Below, piece after piece: positions 26,499-34,268 of a stretch of DNA of 64,000 nucleotides. Both the position numbers and the translations under genes were made by a program. The stretch's first letter is position 1. Each line of letters opens with the position of its first letter. Under the pieces are notes generated by a model. That model was not told the DNA's origin. It searched no databases and saw nothing but the letters and a program-made list of their open reading frames with translations. This DNA comes from CAYRTD01 sp964528675 (GTDB lineage Bacteria > Bacteroidota > Bacteroidia > Bacteroidales > GCA-2748055), in assembly GCA_964528675.1 (NCBI GenBank), contig CAZGTU010000013.1, positions 1 through 64,000 on the forward strand. Reading direction: 5' to 3'.

Positions 26499-27077
26499 TC
26501 ACGGTGTTTTTTCTAAATATTTTTCCAGAGAGATAACTTTTGCATAAGACCTGAGGGTGTTCAGCGTAGAAGCATGAACATCCTCAGCTTTAACTATATG
26601 TCCGTTGAATTCAAGATCTCGTGTCGCACAGGCATCATGAATGACTGTGCATTTAAATCCATGATCATTGGCTGCACGGGTTGCGGCTTCCAGACACATG
26701 TGAGTTTGCATGCCTGCAAGAATCAGGTTTGTAATTTTATTTTCCCTGAGTAAATCAAGTAAATCAGTTTGCCGGAAAGCATTTACATGATGCTTTACTA
26801 TTATGTTTTCATACTCCCGGGGTTGAACAAGTTCATGAATGTTACCTCCGCCTTCATGCATAACATGAATAATCATTGCATCACTATCCCTGAGATTGTT
26901 TAATAGATCTTCAGCTACTTTAGCAGCTTTAATATTTCCTTCCAGGGGAAGTTTTTCACTGTCGAAATAAAACTCCTGAATATCAATAAGTATCAATGCC
27001 GTCTTTTCTCCTTCATTCTGCCCAAATGATTGAGTAAGAATTAGGATTCCAATCAATATCAAGAGATTATTTTTCAT
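26499..27077 (-). CDS. Exported isochorismatase-family cysteine hydrolase
   Basis: A 192-residue protein with an N-terminal signal (about residues 1-20, ending FGQ), which is unusual since most family members are cytoplasmic. The catalytic triad is visible: Asp32 (LIDIQEF), Lys95 (IIVKHHVNAF) and Cys128 (GMQTHMCLEAATRAA). The family includes isochorismatases, nicotinamidases and other amidohydrolases; the substrate cannot be assigned. It begins 10 bases after the stop of the T9SS propeller gene on the same strand, so the two are probably co-transcribed. Confidence 0.85.
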   Translation of the reverse strand: MKNNLLILIGILILTQSFGQNEGEKTALILIDIQEFYFDSEKLPLEGNIKAAKVAEDLLNNLRDSDAMIIHVMHEGGGNIHELVQPREYENIIVKHHVNAFRQTDLLDLLRENKITNLILAGMQTHMCLEAATRAANDHGFKCTVIHDACATRDLEFNGHIVKAEDVHASTLNTLRSYAKVISLEKYLEKTP

Positions 27078-27087
27078 GGCTATGTCA

Positions 27088-28386
27088 TTATTGTACCACT
27101 ACTACCTTTCTGGTGGAAGTAAGTGTTCCGGATTGCAGCCTGATGAAATAAATACCTCTGTCAACGGAATGACCCTTTTCATTCTTCAAATCCCAGAAAT
27201 ATTCATGTGTACCGGTAACACCAAATTCATCTTTTAAGATGTTTAAGCGTTTGCCGCTAATATCATACACTGATATACGAAGGGGTCCTGAGGATGGAAG
27301 TTTATACTTAATCCATACACCTTCTGTGGCGGGGTTGGGATGAACATTCAGATTAAAGTATGTGGATGTATTTAGCTCAACATTACTTACCCAGGAGGGA
27401 GTGAAGAGGCTGATGCCATTATGGGTGGTGATCCATATTTTATGATCTTCAGTTTCAGCCAGATCCGTAATGCGGTTATTGATTAGCCCGTCATTTTCGC
27501 TGTAAACAGACCATGATTCATCGGTTTTTTTAACAGCCAGGCCATTTTCCGTGCCGAACCATATATTCCCATAACTATCTTCAATAATGGCATTTACCTG
27601 GTTGTCAGGAAGCCCATTGGCAGTGGTGATAGGATCACTCCAACTACCCTGTGCAGTGATTCCGGTATGAAAAACTGCACCTGCATCGGTTCCATACCAT
27701 TGATTTCCCTCTACATCTACAAAAGCTGTTTTCACATTATCGGATGTGGGAATGTTATAGGGAAATACCCAGTTGGTTACAAAAGAAATTCCGTCAACTT
27801 CATTTGATGTAAGATAAATCCCTTTTCCATCTGAGCTTATAAAGGTGTTTTCTCCATGGCTATTTACAGAGCGAACAGGATTGTCAGCCATATTTATACT
27901 GTCAATTACACTCATACCCTGAATTGCTGCCCATGCTGAATTGTTGAAAACACTAACACCGGCAGATGTCCCAAAAATTTTAATATCATTTGGATTCACA
28001 TGGGCCGAATAAACCATAGCTGCATAAATTCCTGAGTTATCAGGAGTGTAGCTTTCCTCTATTGAAAATTCCCCTTCAAGACTTGCAATACTGCTTCCAT
28101 TATCTGTTGCCATCAATAGAGAGTTATCCCCGGGCATATATTCAAGCTGATTAATGGAGTTGTCCGCCGGGCTTTCGTCTTCAACGGAATAACGTGTCCA
28201 GAATTGACCATCATAAACAATAAGTCCGTCTGCTGTACCGAACCATGCTGCTCCATTTTCATCTACCACGACTGTTCTTACATGATCAGATACAATTTGG
28301 GCAATGTTTTCACTGTTAAAATTTTCCCATTGGGCATATAAATTAATCGAGAATACAAGGGAAATAAGAAGTATAACTTTTTTCAT
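27088..28386 (-). CDS. Two-component-regulator-type beta-propeller protein with T9SS sorting domain
   Basis: A 432-residue exported protein: signal peptide (about 1-18, ending YAQ), then Reg_prop-type propeller repeats such as DENGAAWFGTADGLIVYDG, DVEGNQWYGTDAGAVFH, DSYGNIWFGTENGLAV and DHKIWITTHNGISLF. A C-terminal T9SS type A sorting domain follows (about 345-432: NVHPNPATEGVWIKY, ISVYDISGKRL, GIYFIRLQSG, KVVVVQ). The propeller is like the sensor part of hybrid two-component systems, but here it is a free secreted or surface protein. A minus-strand -7 box (TATATTTG, 28426-28419) lies 33 bases upstream of the start. Confidence 0.88.
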   Translation of the reverse strand: MKKVILLISLVFSINLYAQWENFNSENIAQIVSDHVRTVVVDENGAAWFGTADGLIVYDGQFWTRYSVEDESPADNSINQLEYMPGDNSLLMATDNGSSIASLEGEFSIEESYTPDNSGIYAAMVYSAHVNPNDIKIFGTSAGVSVFNNSAWAAIQGMSVIDSINMADNPVRSVNSHGENTFISSDGKGIYLTSNEVDGISFVTNWVFPYNIPTSDNVKTAFVDVEGNQWYGTDAGAVFHTGITAQGSWSDPITTANGLPDNQVNAIIEDSYGNIWFGTENGLAVKKTDESWSVYSENDGLINNRITDLAETEDHKIWITTHNGISLFTPSWVSNVELNTSTYFNLNVHPNPATEGVWIKYKLPSSGPLRISVYDISGKRLNILKDEFGVTGTHEYFWDLKNEKGHSVDRGIYFIRLQSGTLTSTRKVVVVQ

Positions 28387-28479
28387 ATTAGTAATGGTTG
28401 ATTGATTAATAAAGAGAACAAATATAATAAAATAGAGTTGGGTTTTTAAAACTAATTATCAATCATACCTGGCCGTGTA

Positions 28480-28606
28480 CCGTCGTGTTCACCCGACACT
28501 CTTCAGTTCACCGGGGCTCCTGAAGTTCATTAATAAACTGAAACATTTAAAACTCTTGAAACCTCCTCTCGGGATCCTTCGGCTGTCGCTCTCCACGAGG
28601 GGGTCA
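28480..28606. repeat. GC-rich element with short inverted repeats
   Basis: This patch is clearly richer in GC than its surroundings and contains short inverted arms, such as CTTCAG and CTGAAG near 28501-28525, and an imperfect CCTCTCG/CGAGGGG pair near 28565-28603. It ends at the stop codon of the Gfo/Idh/MocA gene and may be a dispersed repeat serving as its 3' end. Weak evidence. Confidence 0.3.
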
Positions 28607-30271
28607 ACCCTCTTCAGCAATAATCTCTTCTTTCTCGGGATCCCAGAAAACTTTGGTTTTCTTTTTATAGGAAAGGGTTGCCATATGAGATGTCACAGCT
28701 TCATCAAATGCTTCATCGATATTACAGGAAGGTTGGACGGTTTTTCCAGTGTCTATGGATTCACGTATCTTATCAATCCATTCTTTAATGTGGAGATGAG
28801 TGGTATCAACTCTTTTTCCGCCCCTGTAAGTATAAAGTAATCCTCTTCCGGCAAAATATTGTTCAGTGGGAGTGGCAACAGCATCAACATTGTCTCGGCC
28901 CGGTATATAGGTGTAAATCGGAAGATTGGTATCAATAATTCCTTTATCAATCTTTTCCCGGTATTTCGTTGATGCCCAGTCTGCATAAATATTTAAGCTC
29001 TTACCCAGTTCCATGTAACCATCATGTCCCATGATTACTTTTCCTCTGTCTTTATTACTGGCAAGAGAGGCAGAATAAAGTAAAGTAAGATCTTTATGGG
29101 GATATTCAATTGCCACCTGCCAGACATCCGGTACTTCTCTTACTTCATTTATATAATGACCTTTACTCTTGTCCTTCCAGTAATAAACTCCTCCTGAAGA
29201 AACTACAGAATGGGGTATACCAAGTCTCATGATCTGATTGATAGCATCATATTCATGGGTCAATAGATCCCCTGAAAGGCCGGTTCCGTAATCCCACCAG
29301 CATCTCCAGCGAAAGAATCGTTCAGCACTGAAAGGATGTTTGTTTTCACAGGGTGCCTCAAACTGATTCCAATCTATGGTTTTCGGGTTGGCTTCAGGAT
29401 CTATATCGTAAATCCAGGCCCCGTTGGTTGTATTCCTGTTTGTGGTTACCTCAATGAGGTTGATTTTTCCAATGACATCCTTTTCAATAGCTTCTTTAGC
29501 CTTGATGTAACTTTCTGTTTGTCTGCCCTGGTGTCCGAGCTGAAAAACGATATCGCTGTTTTTTACAGCATCCCTGAGGCGAAAGGCTTCATCCAGTGTA
29601 CGGGTCAGTCCTTTTTCTACATACACATGCTTTCCCTTTCCGGCAGCTTCGATTGCTATATCGGCATGCCAGTGATCGGGAGTGCCAATGATAACTGCAT
29701 CAATATCATCCGCTGCGATAAGGTCCTTATAATTGGCGTATCTCTTTGCTTTTTTACCAAAACTGCCATTCAATCCTTCTCTTCCTTTATTTGCGGAAGC
29801 TGCCAGTGCTCTTTCAGCGTGTATATCGTAAAGATCACATACTCCGTTTACTTCCAGATTAAGATCATCCTGAGCAAGGTAATCCTGGTATCTTTTATCT
29901 GAACTGTTGTTTAATGCGGCTTCTTTCCATCCTTCGATAATCTCGGGATGTGCAAATCCTGCTGCCCGTAATAGATGTTCACCCCTTATTCCAAATCCAA
30001 TGATACCTATTCTGAGTTTAGGATTAACATTTCCAAATTCAGCTACCTGGGGAGAGGTCGCAGACAGATCCGTCACATTCCGGATATTATTTCTGAGAAG
30101 CTCATCATATCTTTTCTTTTTCCAGGTTCCGTAAGCAAGGGCCCCAAGTACGGGAATCGTCGCCAGGCCTTTGATCATATCCCTTCGCTTCATTTTCCTG
30201 CTTTCTGAATTGTGTTGTTCGTTATTATTATTAATGTTTTGTTCTGTATTTTTATTATTTGAATCGCTCAT
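28604..30271 (-). CDS. Tat-exported Gfo/Idh/MocA-family oxidoreductase
   Basis: A 555-residue NAD(P)-dependent oxidoreductase. The start at 30271 lies 10 bases after the DoxX stop codon; an earlier in-frame ATG would overlap that gene. After an Asn/Glu-rich N-terminus comes a twin-arginine signal (KRRDMIKGLATIPVLGALAYG). The Rossmann motif is GFGIRGEHLL, and the conserved loop is VYVEKGLTRT, with GTPDHWHADIAIEA just before it. A long C-terminal alpha/beta domain follows. Family members oxidise sugars or glycosides, often at C3. Export with bound cofactor through Tat is typical of such periplasmic enzymes. It is probably the oxidising partner of the DUF1080 and TIM-barrel proteins nearby. Confidence 0.88.
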   Translation of the reverse strand: MSDSNNKNTEQNINNNNEQHNSESRKMKRRDMIKGLATIPVLGALAYGTWKKKRYDELLRNNIRNVTDLSATSPQVAEFGNVNPKLRIGIIGFGIRGEHLLRAAGFAHPEIIEGWKEAALNNSSDKRYQDYLAQDDLNLEVNGVCDLYDIHAERALAASANKGREGLNGSFGKKAKRYANYKDLIAADDIDAVIIGTPDHWHADIAIEAAGKGKHVYVEKGLTRTLDEAFRLRDAVKNSDIVFQLGHQGRQTESYIKAKEAIEKDVIGKINLIEVTTNRNTTNGAWIYDIDPEANPKTIDWNQFEAPCENKHPFSAERFFRWRCWWDYGTGLSGDLLTHEYDAINQIMRLGIPHSVVSSGGVYYWKDKSKGHYINEVREVPDVWQVAIEYPHKDLTLLYSASLASNKDRGKVIMGHDGYMELGKSLNIYADWASTKYREKIDKGIIDTNLPIYTYIPGRDNVDAVATPTEQYFAGRGLLYTYRGGKRVDTTHLHIKEWIDKIRESIDTGKTVQPSCNIDEAFDEAVTSHMATLSYKKKTKVFWDPEKEEIIAEEG

Positions 30272-30281
30272 ATCTAATGTT

Positions 30282-30779
30282 TTATTTATTAAAGAAAAAT
30301 CTGTCAATCCCTACTATCTTTCCGGTGGGAAAATAATAGAGTGCCCACAAAGTTATCAGTTCAATAAGTGTCTTATTAATAAATAAATAATTTCCTTCTG
30401 ATGGTATTGCGTAATTAACCTCTATCAGAGGCGGATGTGAGATATAATAAAATAAAAGGAGGATGATACCGGCAATGGTAGCTAACTGAGTGAGAAATCC
30501 GAGTATTAACCCAAGTCCTATAAGAGTGAGCCCCCACATGTTCAGAAAATCAACCACCTCCATAACGGAAGGATTTCCGGCCATCGACTGAAAGAAACCG
30601 GCCAGCAGTCCTTCGGAATCCATGAGGTAACCTGCTGATGACCAGTTTGGATTCAGTAATTTTACAATTCCTTCGTATAAAAAATGCCACCCGATGGCTA
30701 CTCGTAAGACCACCAGGGTTATTTGTTGGGGAGTGTCTAAATTCATTGATCTCCCTGCAAAAAAAGATTTAAAACTCAT
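30282..30779 (-). CDS. DoxX-family membrane protein
   Basis: A 165-residue inner membrane protein with four predicted helices. Family features are visible: LRVAIGWHFLYEGIVKLLNP at the N-terminal helix, NMWGLTLIGLGLILGFLTQLATIAGIILLLFYYIS in the middle (read in parts), and INKTLIELITLWALYYFP near the end. It begins an apparent two-gene operon with the Gfo/Idh/MocA gene; DoxX proteins with such oxidoreductases could pass electrons to the respiratory quinone pool, but this is inference. Confidence 0.85.
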   Translation of the reverse strand: MSFKSFFAGRSMNLDTPQQITLVVLRVAIGWHFLYEGIVKLLNPNWSSAGYLMDSEGLLAGFFQSMAGNPSVMEVVDFLNMWGLTLIGLGLILGFLTQLATIAGIILLLFYYISHPPLIEVNYAIPSEGNYLFINKTLIELITLWALYYFPTGKIVGIDRFFFNK

Positions 30780-30974
30780 TATAATTTTAATTTTGATTAT
30801 GAAAAAGCTATATTGTAGTAGTCGGTATTAATTTTGAACGGTAAAAATATCATTTTTATGTTTCTGTCAAACCTTAAATTTTTGCAGAAACTATAATATA
30901 TATATCAAAAACATAAAAATTCATTCAAAATAGAGGAATAATCAGAATAATTTAAGAATACTCCTGAATTAGTG

Positions 30975-31009
30975 CCTAAAAAAAAGGGACCATAATGATG
31001 ATCCCTTTT
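30975..31009 (-). terminator. Intrinsic terminator of the DUF362 gene
   Basis: AAAAGGGA (30982-30989) pairs with TCCCTTTT (31002-31009). On the minus strand the stem is followed by a T-run. It lies 23 bases beyond the stop codon of the gene at 31032-34070. Confidence 0.75.
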
Positions 31010-31031
31010 ATTCTGTGTCAATGAAATGTGT

Positions 31032-34000
31032 TTACCTGGTAAATCTTTGCACTGAACGACTGTCTTTGTATTTGACTTCAAGTAGATATAGTCCCTTATT
31101 CAGATCATTAAGATCAAGTCTTGTTTCAAAGTCCTGATAGGCTTTAAAACGGTTGAATCGCTTGATCACCTGGCCGTTGACATTCATGATCCTGAGATCT
31201 ACATCGCCGGTACCGGCATCGGAAAACCTTACTGTCATGACTCCCGTGGTAACAGGATTCGGGTAAGATTGCAGACTTTCTTCGAGCAGATTCTTATTCA
31301 CATTTACACCATAAAAACTTACATCAAAGCTGATACTCGTTTGGTCAACACCATCCGTTGCCGTTAGAGTAACTGTTGCTGTACCGGTGAATCCTTCGTC
31401 TGCTCTAACTCTGATCCTGTCACCATAAAAGAAGGCATGGACCATATCATTAGAAGTAGTAAGGGAATAATCGAGGTCATCACCATCCGGATCGCTGAAA
31501 AGGCTGCTCCATCCAATGACTGCATCTTCATTTTCTCCAGGGGTCTGAATTACATAATCATCAATTGATCCGTCTGCAACAGGAGCTTCATTCTGGGGTT
31601 TGTCAAAGGGAACGGATCCATCCAGATCACCAAGAGCCAGCTTTCCATAATCATCGGCAAGTTTCCAGTGGTCATTATATGCTTCTTCAGTTACCCATAC
31701 ACTGCCAAAGAAATTATCTCTCTCACCATCGTCCTGGTCATTATCACAATAAGCAACCGACATTCCCATGATTTTACCGGGTTCAAGGATTACCCTCGAT
31801 GCTTCTTTATCAGAAGGATCGTATTGATCAGAATACACGGCCATGGTAAACTCATAAATATATTCATCACCGTTCTTTCTCATAGCAAACTCCGGGAAAT
31901 GATCAGCATAATTGGGAGTGGTACGATCTCCCCAACTGGTACCCGCAATATCTGCTGCCACCATGGTGTTAGTAACTTCACCCTCCGCGGGTGCATCGGC
32001 AGCTATATGATAGGAGAAAGCATTCTCTGCATCTCCTTTGGAATCATCAAATACATGATCTCCACCTGATCTGTCTTCATCAATAAAAATTTCAACAATA
32101 TCATAATTCGGATAATCGGTGTTCGGATATTCATAACCATCGATAAAGACATCATCTTGCACCCTTACCAGGTAGTGAAGAGCATTATCGGCTTCAGACC
32201 AAATCACCTTGAACTGTCCGCTAAAATCAGCTTCAGGTACCTCTTCTCCATATTCAATCCATGTGTGGTTAATGGGATACCATGGAGAATTTTCCCACTG
32301 GGTGTCTGAACCATCTCCATCAATGGTGGGAACCTGCTCAACCTTTCGGGCTACAAAAGGAAAGCTTGGTGCAATAAATTCAGGTTCTGTAAGCAATTCA
32401 ATTCCGGTTGGATAACCCAGATTTCTTGAATATTGTTTATCAAGATAGTTGTTCCAGTGTTCATGTACTCCGAGAGAACCAAGTGGAGTGCCATCACCTT
32501 CAGGATCATAAATGATACCTTCGGGCCAATTGGCCGGGTCAGCAGCCTGACGGAGGTGGTCAGTTACACCATACATATGTGGTCTATATTCAGAAGCTTT
32601 ATCAGGGTTATTATATTCATATCTTAGAATATCAAAACAAACTGATTCAAGTGCGACTTGATCCAGGGATATTATAAGAGAACTAGACCAGTCTCCATCA
32701 AATGGGGTTGAATTAAATTTACCTGGAGGATCTACCGCTTCAGGTCCTCCCCAAAGCCCATCAACAAAGAAAAGTAAAGTGTTGTCACCAATCTTTTCAT
32801 GTCCCATTATATCAACAAAAACTCGGTACTTATTATAACCTACAGTTGGATAGTCGCCAACATTGATCGGTTTGTCATTCTCAGGGGCTACAAGGCTTGG
32901 ATGCAAATGACTTGCAGCATCACGAGTATGAGATCCAAAATGATTTTTGGTAGTGGCAGTTATTCCTGCCCGAGCATGAGCTTTCAAAGCAGCCAGACTG
33001 ATAAGGTAGTCAGCCTCTGCCATTTCAACAAAAAGTTTATCTTTTACCGCACCTTTCATTACTTTACCTTTATCAGAATATACAACGATTGAATCTTCAG
33101 TTTCAGTCATAATAGTTCTGTTAAAGGGTGGTGAAGCCATAGAAGAATCCTTATCTACGTAATGTACATCAGGAAAATCCTGCACCAAATATTCGTAAGT
33201 TTCCTGCCAGACATGTGATCTTGGGTCACCAAGATATATATTCGATTGATTTACACCAACAATATTGACAAGATGGTTTAGAAGAGCATAAACTGTGAAT
33301 GGTGTCGTTTCAGAAACATTAGCAGAATACCAGGAAATATTCTTTTTCCTGTATAATTCACTCGTCGCTCCCCAGGAGGAGGTCCCTTCATTCAACTTAA
33401 TAAAAATAGTTTGTCCTGCTTGATAAGTCTGATCGATACCGTGCTTTGTTTTATTAAAATGTTCAAAAATTCCATCCCATGCATTGGCAACAGATTTTTC
33501 AGAAGTTAATTTAAGAATTGCATCATCAAACATATCCTGAATGACGGTTTGATCATTATTCTCTGGTGCATAAAAAGGATCTTCCTTACTATCACCACCA
33601 TCTTCATTGGTTGCTGCCGGGTTATGCACCCATACAACACGTCCGGGGTGAATGCCTCTTGCTTCACCGATGGGATTGTTTGCTTCAAAAAAGCTGTTAT
33701 CCACATAATTCTCGGCGGCTTCGGCTTTTTCATTGTAATTTACAAAGGCAAAAACTGCGAAAGCTATCCCTGCGATGATAAATGTCCCGCCTACCAGGTA
33801 TTTCTGAGCCCTGAGACTCTTCTTCGCTTTTTTAAATGCAGCTATGGATCCTGTAACACTCAATACCCAGATGATGAAAGCACTCATAAACGGAAAGGCA
33901 GCTTTCATACATGGATACCCTGCACGCTGGGGTTTTGGGATAACTCTACCCAAAAACCAAAGGGTGGAGAGTATTCCCATTACAATGAAAATAACCCTGG

Positions 34001-34070
34001 GAGGTACTTTTACTTTTTTCAGAGATTCTCTAAGTCCGGAAAAAGATTTTTCAAATTTTGGATGTTTCAT
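31032..34070 (-). CDS. DUF362 / CBM9-like / Ig-like protein with T9SS sorting domain
   Basis: A 1012-residue multidomain protein. The N-terminus has no cleavable signal; three hydrophobic helices lie at about 25-44, 57-78 and 92-112. A DUF362-like region follows (about 140-500; SNIYLGDPRSHVWQET, YLISLAALKAHARAGIT, LLFFVDGLWGG), without the Cys clusters of ferredoxin-fused members. Next are a CBM9-like sugar-binding sandwich (about 570-790; TIDGDGSDTQWENSPW, YDIVEIFIDEDRSGGDHVFD), an Ig/cadherin-like domain (about 810-910; FSDPDGDDLDYSL, GTATVTLTATDG) and a T9SS domain (about 930-1012; SYPNPVTTGVMTVRF, LDLNDLNKGLYLLEV). The membrane-anchored N-terminus combined with a T9SS signal is contradictory and is discussed as a finding. 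A terminator follows. Confidence 0.8.
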   Translation of the reverse strand: MKHPKFEKSFSGLRESLKKVKVPPRVIFIVMGILSTLWFLGRVIPKPQRAGYPCMKAAFPFMSAFIIWVLSVTGSIAAFKKAKKSLRAQKYLVGGTFIIAGIAFAVFAFVNYNEKAEAAENYVDNSFFEANNPIGEARGIHPGRVVWVHNPAATNEDGGDSKEDPFYAPENNDQTVIQDMFDDAILKLTSEKSVANAWDGIFEHFNKTKHGIDQTYQAGQTIFIKLNEGTSSWGATSELYRKKNISWYSANVSETTPFTVYALLNHLVNIVGVNQSNIYLGDPRSHVWQETYEYLVQDFPDVHYVDKDSSMASPPFNRTIMTETEDSIVVYSDKGKVMKGAVKDKLFVEMAEADYLISLAALKAHARAGITATTKNHFGSHTRDAASHLHPSLVAPENDKPINVGDYPTVGYNKYRVFVDIMGHEKIGDNTLLFFVDGLWGGPEAVDPPGKFNSTPFDGDWSSSLIISLDQVALESVCFDILRYEYNNPDKASEYRPHMYGVTDHLRQAADPANWPEGIIYDPEGDGTPLGSLGVHEHWNNYLDKQYSRNLGYPTGIELLTEPEFIAPSFPFVARKVEQVPTIDGDGSDTQWENSPWYPINHTWIEYGEEVPEADFSGQFKVIWSEADNALHYLVRVQDDVFIDGYEYPNTDYPNYDIVEIFIDEDRSGGDHVFDDSKGDAENAFSYHIAADAPAEGEVTNTMVAADIAGTSWGDRTTPNYADHFPEFAMRKNGDEYIYEFTMAVYSDQYDPSDKEASRVILEPGKIMGMSVAYCDNDQDDGERDNFFGSVWVTEEAYNDHWKLADDYGKLALGDLDGSVPFDKPQNEAPVADGSIDDYVIQTPGENEDAVIGWSSLFSDPDGDDLDYSLTTSNDMVHAFFYGDRIRVRADEGFTGTATVTLTATDGVDQTSISFDVSFYGVNVNKNLLEESLQSYPNPVTTGVMTVRFSDAGTGDVDLRIMNVNGQVIKRFNRFKAYQDFETRLDLNDLNKGLYLLEVKYKDSRSVQRFTR

Positions 34071-34268
34071 AATAAAAAATATATATAGTTGGTTGGTACA
34101 AATTGCTTCAAATGAATCTCATTTTCACTGTGCAGGCAGGTAAATATCCGAAATTCTTATCGGGAACCAGTTGCTTCGAACACGGAGTAGCTTTAAGTTA
34201 AGGATGTGAAAATAACAAAATATCCTTATCCTGCCAATATTTAAAAGGGGCATATTGTTAAAATGTGT

